The notes beneath the pieces are model-generated. The model saw nothing but the letters and a program-made list of their open reading frames with translations, ran no database searches and had not been told where the DNA came from. A DNA stretch of 64,000 nt from Paracoccus litorisediminis (lineage in GTDB: Bacteria; Pseudomonadota; Alphaproteobacteria; Rhodobacterales; Rhodobacteraceae), in NCBI RefSeq assembly GCF_009711205.1, contig NZ_WMIG01000005.1, positions 186,001 to 250,000 of the forward strand, read 5' to 3'. Position 1 is the first letter of the stretch. The number at the start of each line of letters is the position of its first letter. The position numbers and the translations under genes were made by a program. This document shows positions 52,130 to 61,300 of the stretch, piece by piece.

Positions 52130-53439
52130 GACTGATCTATCGCTCGGGCCGCTTTCGCAACCAGGGCTACTCCACCTTCGTCAGTGGCGGCCTAGAATCC
52201 GGGACAGACCAACACGAGATCGACCGCCTCTGGCAGATGGTCCAGACCGGGCATGCTCCTGACGGCATCAGCGGTTTGAGTCGCAGCATCGCTTCCGAGG
52301 GGCGGGAGGTCGGCGAAGTGCTGGTGTTTGAGCACGGACGCATGCTTGCCCCTGCCGTAGAGACAGAGCTGCGTCAGACGCTTGCTGGATTGTTCGAGAA
52401 TGAGCTTGCAGCAGCCCAGCGCGAGGCAGATCGGACAGATGGTGACAATGCCGCGGCGCGATCGGTCATCGAACAGGCATTGGAACGTGCCCTGCCCGGA
52501 CTTGCCCGCCTGATCCCGCCGCAGACCCCGATCTCAGCATCCCTGCGCCATGTCGAACCGGTTCGGCGAGACTTAAAGCGGCCGCTCCGACTGGCGGGCT
52601 ACGGGGTGACAGCTGTGCTTGTCCTGCTGGGCGCTTGGGCCTTCCCTGGCACTCGCACATCGGTCACCGTTGCGGGCCAGCCTCCCGTCGCTTCCGGGCC
52701 GCTCGCACCGTCGCCTGAGGTGCGCCACACCATTGTGGAACTCGTCAACGCCTGTCACGGCTCACAACCGGCCGAGGCACTTGATCGACTCAGCCGTGCC
52801 TATGCCGGGGAGGCACTGAAAAGCTACGGTGCTGATGGCCGACGCAATCCGGCGCAACTATTGATCCCAAATGTCGCTGCAGACCTGCCGCTTCTGGAAC
52901 GCACCGACAAGGATGTCTGCGAACAACGCGCAAATCTTTGGAACGCGATCGAGGTCATCCGGGGCTCCGCCTTGGCGAAGGGACCGGAGGCACCGTCGCC
53001 GCTCCTCCCCCAGCTGATGCGATCTGGACTAAACCCGGCGGATTTTGCGCTCGCAGCACTGGCCGATGTGGTGGCTAAGGCCGAACTAGCACCGGCACTC
53101 CCGGAGGATTGCAGCCAGGGTCTGTGCCTGCCGATCTTCGACCCCGCCGATATCGCTGCCCGGGACTGGATTGCCAAGATCCACGCTGATCTTGCGAGAG
53201 CCATTCAAGATGACGATATGGTCAATCCCAGCTATCAGGAGTTTCGGGGCGAGATCGGCGGGCTGATCCGGCAAGCGGAAATCCAGCTTCGCGGCGAGCT
53301 CTCACTGCTCGGGGCAAGCCCCGATTGGGCCAAAGCATTTTCAGCGTTATGGATCTGTGAAGGAAACGAAAACAAGGACGCCTGCGATTTTCCACTTTTT
53401 GCAGCGTCCGCACCATTTGAGAGGCAAGCCGCTCCTTAG
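52126..53439 (+). CDS. Bitopic membrane protein D of the GTPase operon (437 aa)
   Basis: GTG start at 52126, overlapping the GTPase stop (GTGA), with AAGGAG upstream. The cytoplasmic N-terminus (1-150) begins MRLIYRSGRFRNQGYSTFVS. It vaguely recalls GTPase-associated proteins of predicted conflict systems, a weak resemblance only. A membrane helix lies at 156-173 (LAGYGVTAVLVLLGAWAF), and a periplasmic domain (180-437) follows with several Cys (VNACHGS, KDVCEQR, DCSQGLC, LWICEGN, KDACDF). The topology mirrors that of the GTPase protein, so the two may form the inner-membrane core of one machine. Confidence 0.72.
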   Translation: MRLIYRSGRFRNQGYSTFVSGGLESGTDQHEIDRLWQMVQTGHAPDGISGLSRSIASEGREVGEVLVFEHGRMLAPAVETELRQTLAGLFENELAAAQREADRTDGDNAAARSVIEQALERALPGLARLIPPQTPISASLRHVEPVRRDLKRPLRLAGYGVTAVLVLLGAWAFPGTRTSVTVAGQPPVASGPLAPSPEVRHTIVELVNACHGSQPAEALDRLSRAYAGEALKSYGADGRRNPAQLLIPNVAADLPLLERTDKDVCEQRANLWNAIEVIRGSALAKGPEAPSPLLPQLMRSGLNPADFALAALADVVAKAELAPALPEDCSQGLCLPIFDPADIAARDWIAKIHADLARAIQDDDMVNPSYQEFRGEIGGLIRQAEIQLRGELSLLGASPDWAKAFSALWICEGNENKDACDFPLFAASAPFERQAAP

Positions 53440-53546
53440 GGCGTGGTCAACGCTCGGAAACAGATTTTGGCGCATGCCAAGATGATGAAGGCTATACGCA
53501 TCTGATTACGCTTTAGCACCGTCCTGGTAGACGAACGACATTGAGG

Positions 53547-53885
53547 TCAAGCGGCGCCTAAATATCCCCCAGCTTTCTGAGCAACGAGCATATGTACCGA
53601 ACCGTCAGCTCGTGGCAACCGTAAGTGATGAGCCGATTTACCATTATGGTGATTTTCATTTGCTATGCCGCGAGCACGGCAGGGACAGCCCTTCCAGCGC
53701 CGCCTGCGCTGGTCATCGTCCCTTATCTCGCACTGAAACAGGGTTTCGAGCGCATCGGTCATCCGCTGGGCGGTGCGATGCGAGACGCCGAACTCATCCG
53801 CGATTTCGTCGAGGCCGACGCCGTCGTAGCGTGCCGCAGCCATCGTCGCGAGATTCAGCAGGTCGCTGGCTTTGCCAAAGGACAT
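53547..53885 (-). pseudogene. 5' fragment of a WYL-type regulator (copy 2)
   Basis: Starts at 53885 with MSFGKASDLLNLATMAAARY, then GVGLDEIADEFGVSHRTAQR, the HTH of WYL regulators, and ends the homology at RRRRWK (about 53697). The remaining 45 codons are unrelated sequence, so the WYL sensor domain is gone. The start overlaps the stop of the 194-residue protein gene (TGATG). Its HTH may still be made and bind DNA. It is homologous to the decayed copy at 5190-5515. Confidence 0.78.
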
Positions 53886-54469
53886 CAGCGGGCCTTCAGG
53901 AACTTGCGCAGATTGTCGCGGGTCCAGAGCTTCCCGGTATGGGTGCGCAGCCCCACCCCGTTCAACGCCTCCGCATCCGCGCCGTCCTCCTGAACCGCTT
54001 GCAGGATCCGGGCGCGATGTTCGGGCTTCGCGGCAATATGAGCCTCATACTGCCTGTTCCATTCCTGAAAATGGGCCGCGGGATGGAAGCGGGCGCCGTC
54101 AATGATCGAGTCCTCATCTGCAGGAAGCAGATCGGCCCCGAGCGTGCGCATCCGCGAGATCAGGATATGATGCGGGCGCCAGGACAGGGTGTCGCCAAAA
54201 TCGACCATGATCGGTTTCAACTCGGGGCGCTTTGCAACAGCCGCCGCGATCTCGTCGGCAACTTCGACACTGCCCCGGTCCGGGGCGCGTTCGAGAAAAG
54301 CCCGCTCAACCACAATGGTGCGTTTCACCTTGCGGGCGTGGCGACGGATCTGATCGCGCTGATAGCTGATCGTGCGGCTCTTTCGCGCCGCCTCGTCCAC
54401 GTCATCGCCGAGCGACGCGAAGCCCGCCCACGGGGCCGGAAAGGTCCAATAGATGGCAAAATAGTTCAT
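53885..54469 (-). CDS. Resolvase-like protein lacking a clear catalytic serine (194 aa)
   Basis: Residues 30-75 (TISYQRDQIRRHARKVKR, then TIVVERAFLERAPDRGS) and 85-115 resemble the fold of serine-resolvase N-domains, but no Y-x-R-x-S site is visible. The C-terminal 45 residues, including GLRTHTGKLWTRDNLRKFLK, look like the HTH that ends many serine recombinases. It may be a DNA-binding derivative. It is transcribed ahead of the WYL fragment and divergent from the ADP-ribosylglycohydrolase gene (54553), which the pair may regulate. Confidence 0.62.
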   Translation of the reverse strand: MNYFAIYWTFPAPWAGFASLGDDVDEAARKSRTISYQRDQIRRHARKVKRTIVVERAFLERAPDRGSVEVADEIAAAVAKRPELKPIMVDFGDTLSWRPHHILISRMRTLGADLLPADEDSIIDGARFHPAAHFQEWNRQYEAHIAAKPEHRARILQAVQEDGADAEALNGVGLRTHTGKLWTRDNLRKFLKAR

Positions 54470-54552
54470 GGCGGAAAATCCCGACGTTTTGACACATGCA
54501 ATTGCTTTTCGACGATCCTGCCCACATCAATCGAAACGCGAAAGGAAATTTC

Positions 54553-55590
54553 ATGCGGCATTATATTACCGGACCCGAAGTCGACCCTGTTACCCAAAAG
54601 ATCCGGGGCTGCCTGTTCGGCGGCGCGGCGGGTGACGCACTCGGCGCCGAGATCGAGTTCTGGGATCTCGCCCGCATTCGCCAGCGCTTTCCCGAGGGCC
54701 TGACCTCCTTCTCCCCGCATGACGGCCGCAGCGGAAGGATCACTGACGATACGCAAATGACGCTTTTCACCGCCGAGGGGCTGATCTGCGCCACGGTCCG
54801 CGCCGCCGACAAGGGGATCTGTGCACCCGAGGCGGTGGTGCATCACGCGCTGCTGCGCTGGTTCCGAACCCAGGGCGGCAGGCCGCAGATGCAGGTCTCG
54901 GATGTCGGCTTAATCCGCGATGCGCGGCTGCAGAAGCGTCGCGCGCCGGGCAACACATGTCTCTCGGCTTTGGCGGCGGCGAAGCAATTCGGTGAACCAG
55001 CGCGCAATGACAGCAAGGGCTGCGGCACGATCATGCGCGCGGCCCCCTGTGCTCTGATTGCCCATTCCGCCGAGCAGGCCGAACAACTGGCCCGCGACAC
55101 CTCGGCCCTGACCCATGGCCATGTCCTGGGAATCGAGGCGGCGGTGGCTTTCGCCCGTATCCTGTTCGAGGTCTTCGAGGGCGCACCGCTGGAACGAGCA
55201 ATTGCCTCGGTGCGGCTCTCGCCGCCGATCATGGCGGCGCTTGAGGCCGCCCAGCGCGCCCCGCGTGACGGTCGGCCGGAGACCGTCGAAAGCCTCGGTG
55301 GAGGCTGGGTCGCCGAGGAGGCCCTTGCCATCGCCCTCTATGCCGCGCTTGCGGGTCGGGACTTCTGGCACGGGTTGCAGATCGCCGTCACCCATAGCGG
55401 CGACAGCGACAGCACGGGGGCGATTGCCGGCAACCTTCTGGGCCTGCTCTACCCCGAGCAGGCGCTGGCGCTGCGCCACGAGCTCGAATGTTCCGACGTG
55501 ATCGCCCGCATCGCGCGCGACCTCGCCCTCGCACGACACGGCAGAGCGGAGTTCGCCGAGGCCCTCGGCGATCAATATCCCGGCTGGTAA
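54553..55590 (+). CDS. ADP-ribosylglycohydrolase family protein
   Basis: 345 residues from the ATG at 54553 (AAAGGAAA six bases upstream). The family's metal-site blocks are present: KIRGCLFGGAAGDALGAEIE, ITDDTQMTLFTAEGL with the Thr-Asp-Asp triplet, and THSGDSDSTGAIAGNLLG with the C-terminal Asp pair. ARH enzymes remove ADP-ribose from proteins or nucleic acids, or process related linkages, using two Mg2+ ions. There is no export signal, so it is cytoplasmic. It is followed 10 bp later by a metallophosphoesterase and then a GIY-YIG fragment. Confidence 0.9.
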   Translation: MRHYITGPEVDPVTQKIRGCLFGGAAGDALGAEIEFWDLARIRQRFPEGLTSFSPHDGRSGRITDDTQMTLFTAEGLICATVRAADKGICAPEAVVHHALLRWFRTQGGRPQMQVSDVGLIRDARLQKRRAPGNTCLSALAAAKQFGEPARNDSKGCGTIMRAAPCALIAHSAEQAEQLARDTSALTHGHVLGIEAAVAFARILFEVFEGAPLERAIASVRLSPPIMAALEAAQRAPRDGRPETVESLGGGWVAEEALAIALYAALAGRDFWHGLQIAVTHSGDSDSTGAIAGNLLGLLYPEQALALRHELECSDVIARIARDLALARHGRAEFAEALGDQYPGW

Positions 55591-55600
55591 GGAGACCGCC

Positions 55601-56461
55601 TTGTACAATGTCATTCCCGATATCCATGCCGATCCCGAACGGCTCGAGGCCTCGCTGCAAGCGGTCGGCTCCGGACAGCTGGCTTTCTTGGGCGATTTCA
55701 TCGATGCCGGCAAGAAGGTCGCGCGCCCCGATGACCGCGCCGTCCTGACCCGCATCAGGGATCTGGTTGAGGGCGGTGCCAAGGCGGTGATGGGCAATCA
55801 CGAGTTGAACGCGATCCTCTTCCATCACCCCGACCAGCTGCGCGCCCATAGCGACAAGAACTGCACCCAGCATCGCAGCTTCGTCGAAACCTTCAGCATC
55901 GCCACACCCGAGGCGCGGGAATGGACCGACTGGTTCATGACCCTGCCGCTTTGGCTCGACCTTGGCGGGCTGCGCCTCGTCCATGCCTGCTGGAGTCAGC
56001 AAGATATCGACCTGATTGCAGCGCGCCGTCCAGACGGGCGGCTGCGGCCCGAGGACCTGCCAGAGATCGCGAGCCCATCCAGCCCCTTCGGCCTGGCAGT
56101 CAAGAGTCTGACATCAGGCCCCGAGGTCACCCTGCCGGCGGGCTATGCGTTTTCGGATTTTGGCGGCGTTGTTCGGACCGAGATGCGCGTGGCTTGGTGG
56201 CGTTCCGGCGCAACCACATGGCGCGAAGCCGCGCTTTCCGTGCCCGATCCGCTATCTATTCCCGAGACTACGCTGCCCTCGGGAATCCTTTCCGATATCT
56301 ATCCATCCGATGCTCCGCCGGTCCTCGTCGGCCATTACAAGATGACCGGCGAACCGCTGGTCGAAGGCAGCGCCGCCTGTCTCGACTATCCCGGCGCGCC
56401 GCTGGCCTACCATTGGCAAGGTGAGGTCCGGCTGACCGAAGACAACCTGATCCGGCTCTGA
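55601..56461 (+). CDS. Metallophosphoesterase (calcineurin-like)
   Basis: 286 residues with a TTG start at 55601 (AAGGAG six bases upstream), because motif I follows at once: IPDIHAD (D-x-H). Then FLGDFIDAG (GDxxD), VMGNHELNAIL (GNHE) and VLVGHYKM (GHxx) complete the two-metal site. Related proteins hydrolyse phosphodiesters, phosphoproteins or dinucleotides. Coupling to an ADP-ribosylglycohydrolase suggests a joint role in removing ADP-ribose or NAD-derived marks, which is inference. Confidence 0.87.
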   Translation: MYNVIPDIHADPERLEASLQAVGSGQLAFLGDFIDAGKKVARPDDRAVLTRIRDLVEGGAKAVMGNHELNAILFHHPDQLRAHSDKNCTQHRSFVETFSIATPEAREWTDWFMTLPLWLDLGGLRLVHACWSQQDIDLIAARRPDGRLRPEDLPEIASPSSPFGLAVKSLTSGPEVTLPAGYAFSDFGGVVRTEMRVAWWRSGATTWREAALSVPDPLSIPETTLPSGILSDIYPSDAPPVLVGHYKMTGEPLVEGSAACLDYPGAPLAYHWQGEVRLTEDNLIRL

Positions 56462-56510
56462 GATAGCTTCCCGGAGGCGTCTTACCTACTGCCCCGGGAA
56501 ATGCCCAATT

Positions 56511-56830
56511 GTGCCCAAACCGGCCAAACCAGTCACCACCCGAAACAGCCCTCAAGATTTTCTGATCATGTTCAAGTTTCTCTTTCGTAAGAAGGACGCC
56601 GCAACTGCTCCGTCCGTGTCTCCCGCTTCAAAGACCTCGGATGAGGGCCGGAAGCCCCAAGATCTCGCTGCCGCGGCGATCCTGGAAAAACTGCTTGCGG
56701 CAACTCCTTGCCTGACCTCGGACGCACCCCGCAGCGCGCGCGGGATCTATGGTCTTCTCGATCACACCGGCGCCTTGCGCTACATCGGATCGACCAGCGC
56801 CGAGAACGAAACACTCTACAAGCGCATCCA
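56511..56830 (+). pseudogene. GIY-YIG domain protein cut after its first motif
   Basis: A frame from GTG 56511 (or ATG 56568) encodes a basic N-terminal tail and then ARGIYGLLDHTGALRYIGST, the GIY...YIG core of that nuclease family, and ENETLYKRIH. At about 56830 the family text stops and unrelated sequence leads into an IS110 remnant. The catalytic Arg and Glu that follow in the family are missing. It was probably the third gene of the ARH/phosphoesterase unit. Confidence 0.68.
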
Positions 56831-56849
56831 CCCCAGGCGGCGAGCAGCC

Positions 56850-57476
56850 TGACGCGGTCAAAGATATGGTGGGCCGTTGCGGCCTATCGGCAACCGCGTC
56901 GATGTAATCCTGAAGCAAGATCTGTTGGGCGGGATGATGGAAGCGAACCTTGCTCAACCAACGTCGATAGGCCAAGGTCCAGCCCTTCTTGCCCGGATAG
57001 ATGCGGCCGTGACGCAGCAGAAATCCCTGCAGATGCTGGCGTGCCTTGCCGGTCACCCGCACGGCTGTTGCCCGAGCCCGGATAAGATCGCGCATCGCCT
57101 CATGCGCCGTGTCTGGAACCCAGACCGCTGTCAGTTCGCCGGCGCGGTGAAGCTTTGCCAGCATCACCGCATCCCGGCGGTCGGTCTTCACCCGATCGCC
57201 TGCCTTCATCGGGATGAGCGAGGGCGCCACCACGATGCAGTCCTGTTCGAGCTCCAGCAGTTGACGATGCAGGCCATAGCCGCAGGGACCCGCTTCATAG
57301 CAGAAATGAAGTTCGCGGCCGTCAGCGCCCAGCTTTTCGACCAGTTTTCGCACATGGTCGGGGCGATGAGGGATCGTGCCCCAATGCCGGACCTCGCCCC
57401 CGCGTCCCCCCTGTGCAACCGCGACCGAAATCGTTGCCTTGTGGACATCCAACCCGATGAAGATGCTATTCTGCAT
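56850..57476 (-). mobile_element. Truncated IS110-family transposase
   Basis: From the ATG at 57476, MQNSIFIGLDVHKATISVAV begins the DEDD RuvC-like domain, with the first Asp at residue 9; CYEAGPCGYGLHRQL and VKTDRRDAVMLAKLHRAGE follow with the other acidic residues. Homology ends near residue 205 (ILLQDYIDAVA). The C-terminal Transposase_20 part with its serine is lost at about 56860, and the frame runs on into other sequence. The element cannot move by itself. Confidence 0.82.
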
Positions 57477-57625
57477 TTGGTCTCTCCCCCATTCTTGAGG
57501 CTCGGCACCAGCCAACCTGGTGCAACCCTCGAACGCAGAATGCCGCGGGAGAGGCCGCCAACCCAGCTTAGCTTACGGCCCGATCATGGGGTCTAGGGGC
57601 GGAGCGAGAAGCGCCCTGTTTCCTG
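57477..57625 (-). other. Non-coding end of the IS110 element, possible bridge RNA region
   Basis: IS110 elements encode a structured bridge RNA in the non-coding end upstream of the transposase. This 149-bp stretch is in that position. It contains a perfect hairpin, GCACCAG (57505-57511) and CTGGTGC (57517-57523), with a 5-base loop. The outer boundary of the element is not certain; it may lie anywhere before about 57715. The RNA itself is inferred. Confidence 0.4.
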
Positions 57626-57715
57626 GTGACTCACCTTCAGGTTCTGTTAGCATCAAGGGGCGGAAAACTTTTGCGGGCGTCAGGGGGGCGCCGGAAGCAA
57701 TGTGCCCGCTGGGGT

Positions 57716-58385
57716 GGACTGATGGCGTCGCATTTTCCTGAGCATGTTGCCCGGATCTGGTCTTCCGGGGCCACCCCGTCTGTTGTTGGCGCGGGGTTCC
57801 TGCTGGAGGGCAGGTTCGTTATGACATGCGCGCATGTCGTCGCTGAGGCTCTTGGGCGGGGCAAGGTTTCAAGATGCGAAGTTGGGGAAATCGTCAACCT
57901 CGACCTGCCCTCGACGGGGCATGTCGATCTTTGCGCCTCGATCGTGGCCTACTTTCCGATGGTGTGGAGCGATCGGCTGATCGACGATCCTGTCGCCGAC
58001 ATTGCAGTCCTGCGGTTGGGGGACAGCAGCGTCTCTGGGGGGGTGATGCCGGGTCGTGTGAACCGCCGTCTAGTGCCAGGTCAGCACTTTACGACCTTCG
58101 GCTTTCCGTCAGGCTACGACCAAGGGACACCGGCGAGCGGCGAAGTCGTGGTCCAGGACTTCTGGGGCTGGGTTCAGGTCGTTGACAAGAGCAAAAGCGG
58201 TCATTTCCTGACGCCCGGATTCAGCGGGGCCCCGGCTTTCGCTGCGGGAGGCACCGAGCTGATCGGCATGGTCTGTCAGTCCGAACCGGATGAGCGGCTG
58301 CGCCTGGGAGCACTGATCCCGGCGGATACTCTCTGCAAGGCTTGGCCTCCGCTGGCGCAACCCTATCTGCGCCTCGAGAAGTTCA
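57716..58385 (+). repeat. 670-bp direct repeat, copy 1
   Basis: Identical, base for base as far as I read it, to 63331-64000. It starts 6 bp before the ATG of the first STAND gene and spans the whole protease domain. Upstream of the shared GGACTG the two sequences differ completely. Confidence 0.92.
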
Positions 58386-61300
58386 CCGAACATGAGTCGG
58401 ACATGTTCTTCGGACGCGAGGAGTTTGTGACAGAATTGAATGGCAAGCTCGGTCGAAGCCCCTTTGCAGTGGTGGTGGGGCCATCAGGGTCGGGCAAGTC
58501 GTCGGTGGTTCTCGCCGGACTGGTGCCCGCGCTGCGCAAGGACGAATGGATCGTTGTGCAGTGTCGTCCGCTCGAGGATCCGATCAACGAGCTGGCCTCG
58601 GAATTTGCACGGGTCCAGATCGGCCTTGATGACCTGAACGCCCGGCTTGATCTGGCAGACAAGAGGGCGGACTGGCTGCGTAAAGATCCGCGGCGCATAT
58701 TCGAGATTGCGCGCGAGATGAGCGCGGGGGCAAGACGCCAGAAGCCGGTGCTTCTGGTGATCGACCAGTTCGAGGAGTTATTCACCAACGATGCCGCGGC
58801 GCATGATGGGGCTGTCAGACGCAAGGACGAGGTGACGCCGGACCATGGCTCGCCGCGCCAGAAGGCTTTCCTTGAGGTGCTGGAGGCGATCGCAGGTCAG
58901 GAGCCCGGATCGCGCCTGCCGATCCGGGCGGTGGCCACGCTGAGGGCTGACTACATGGACGCGGCGCTACGGATTGGGTCCTTGGCGCGGCTGATGAAGG
59001 ATGCCGATGTAAAGCTCGGGCCGATGCGGACACCCGAGCTGACGGCGGCGATCGAGAAGCCGGCAGAACACTTCCGCGTCGGGTTCGAGAACGGGCTGGT
59101 ACCCGAAATCGTGTCAGAGATGAAGGGACGGCCGGGCGGGCTGCCACTTCTGCAGTTTGCGCTGGACCGGTTGTGGCGGCGGCAGGAGAACCGGCGGCTC
59201 ACCTGGAAAGGCTATCAGGGCGAAGATGGTCGCAGCGGATTGGCAACCGCACTGGACGAGCATGCCGAAGACGTGCGTCGCGAAATCGACGACGATGACG
59301 GACTGCGCCGGGTGATGCTGCAGCTGGTCCGGGTTGCCGAGGAGCTACCCGACGCTCGGGCGGTTGTCGGGCGGTCGATGTTCAGGGATGCGGACTGGAA
59401 GCTGATCGAGATACTCGCGCAGGAGCGACTAGTGATGATCGCCATTGCCGCGGACGGCAGCCAGACGGTCGAGGTGGTGCACGAAGCGCTAATCGGTTCT
59501 TGGACACGGCTCACCACCTGGCTCAACGAAGATCGCGAGTTCCGGCTCTGGCACCAGCGACTCGGACAGGCGCTGCAGGAGTACCGGCTCGATCCGGAGG
59601 GCGGCGTTCTTACGGGCCGGCGGCTCGCCGAAGCCGAAGACTGGCTTCAGACCCACAAGGACAGGCTCATTGAGGAGGAAGTTACGTTCGTCGAAAGTAG
59701 CGCCTACCGTGCAAGGGAATCCGAGGCGGCAAGAATCAGGGAACTTGAGGAGACGGCAGCTCGAGATCAAAGACTAGCAATACGCAACCGGCGATCCCTG
59801 CACTATCTCGGGATTGCCCTGACTGCGGCAATGATAGCCTTTGCTGTAGCGGTTTGGTCATCATGGTCGCTCGATGGGCAGGTCAAGATCACGGAGGCCG
59901 CCAATGAGAGGGCGCTCGACGAGGCGACGAGGGCGGACAACGCGGCCCGTGTGGCCGAGGCGGCAGCCCGCGACGCGAAGGGTCGTCAATTGGGTGCGGA
60001 GGCTATCTCGATCCAGCGCGACCTTGCGGGAGGCAGAAGTGCTCGGCGCGCCGCTGCGCTCGCCATCGAAGCATGGCGACGCTATCCTACAACGGCCGCG
60101 TTCCAAGCCGCTTCGACTGCGTTTCGTGAACTGCCATTTGCCGAGCTCAGCAGTAACGCAGGTAGTGTTGCTGTTGTTGCGTTCAGTCCAGACGGCCACT
60201 TGATTGCTGTTGGTAGGCACGACGGCAGTTTGCAACTCACCGAGGTTACAGATGAAATCAAAACATCCGAGATCTTAAATATTATGCACGGAGGATCGAT
60301 TAATTCCGTCGCTTTTAGCCATGACAGTACCTTAATCGCCACTGCCGATGACGAAGGCATTGTCCGATTGCTTCAAACCAGAGATGGTGACGTGGTTGCG
60401 AAATTTAGACACGACGGCGCGATAAATGCGGTCGCGTTCAGCCCAAATGGAGACTTCATCGCAACAGCAAGTGACGACGGCACAGCCCGCCTGACTGGCA
60501 CGAGCGGGGGTTACGTGACCGCGCGGGTTCCGCACGACGGTGCTGTTAATGCCGTTGCTTTCAACCCAAATGGTAATTTGGTCGCTACAGCAAGTGACGA
60601 TGGCCACGCCCGGCTAATTAGCGTCAGTAACGGCGAAGTTATCGCGCTGTTTCCAAAAAGCGGCAAGATGTCGGCTGTCTCATTTAGTCCGGACGGCACG
60701 CTACTCGCAACTTCTAGCGATGATGGTATTCGATTATTCCGCATCGGCAACATGGAAGAATTGATTCATTTTCAAGATTTAAATGGGTCTTATGAGTTCG
60801 CATTCACTAACGACAGCGCGCTTCTTGCTGTCAGTATTGGGGAAGCGTCGGGAAACGTAGGAGCAGCCGGTTCAGTGAGGCTGATCAGAACTTCCGATGG
60901 GAAGGAAGTAGCTGAGTTCACTGAGCGGGACCCAGTAAGAGCTGTTGCCTTTACTCAGGACAGCTCCATGCTTGTGGTAATTTCCGGGAATCTATCAAAC
61001 GGACGAAGCAGCGCCCATCTTATCAGAACGATCGATGGTAGCCAGGTTGCTCGGATTGAGCACGACGACCAAATCAATGCGATCGCGCTAAATCCAAACG
61101 GCACATTACTTCTCACCGGCAGTATAAATGGCAGAGTTTGGCTCACAAAGATAGATCATGTATCGGAGGTCGCCGAACTCGAAGACGGACACGTTCGGTC
61201 CGTCGCCTTCAGCCCAGATGGTGCCTTCTTGGCCGCCGCCAACCACAATCCCGTCCAGCCAATTTCGGTCAAGGACTTGTTGATGGAGATGCGAACGGGT

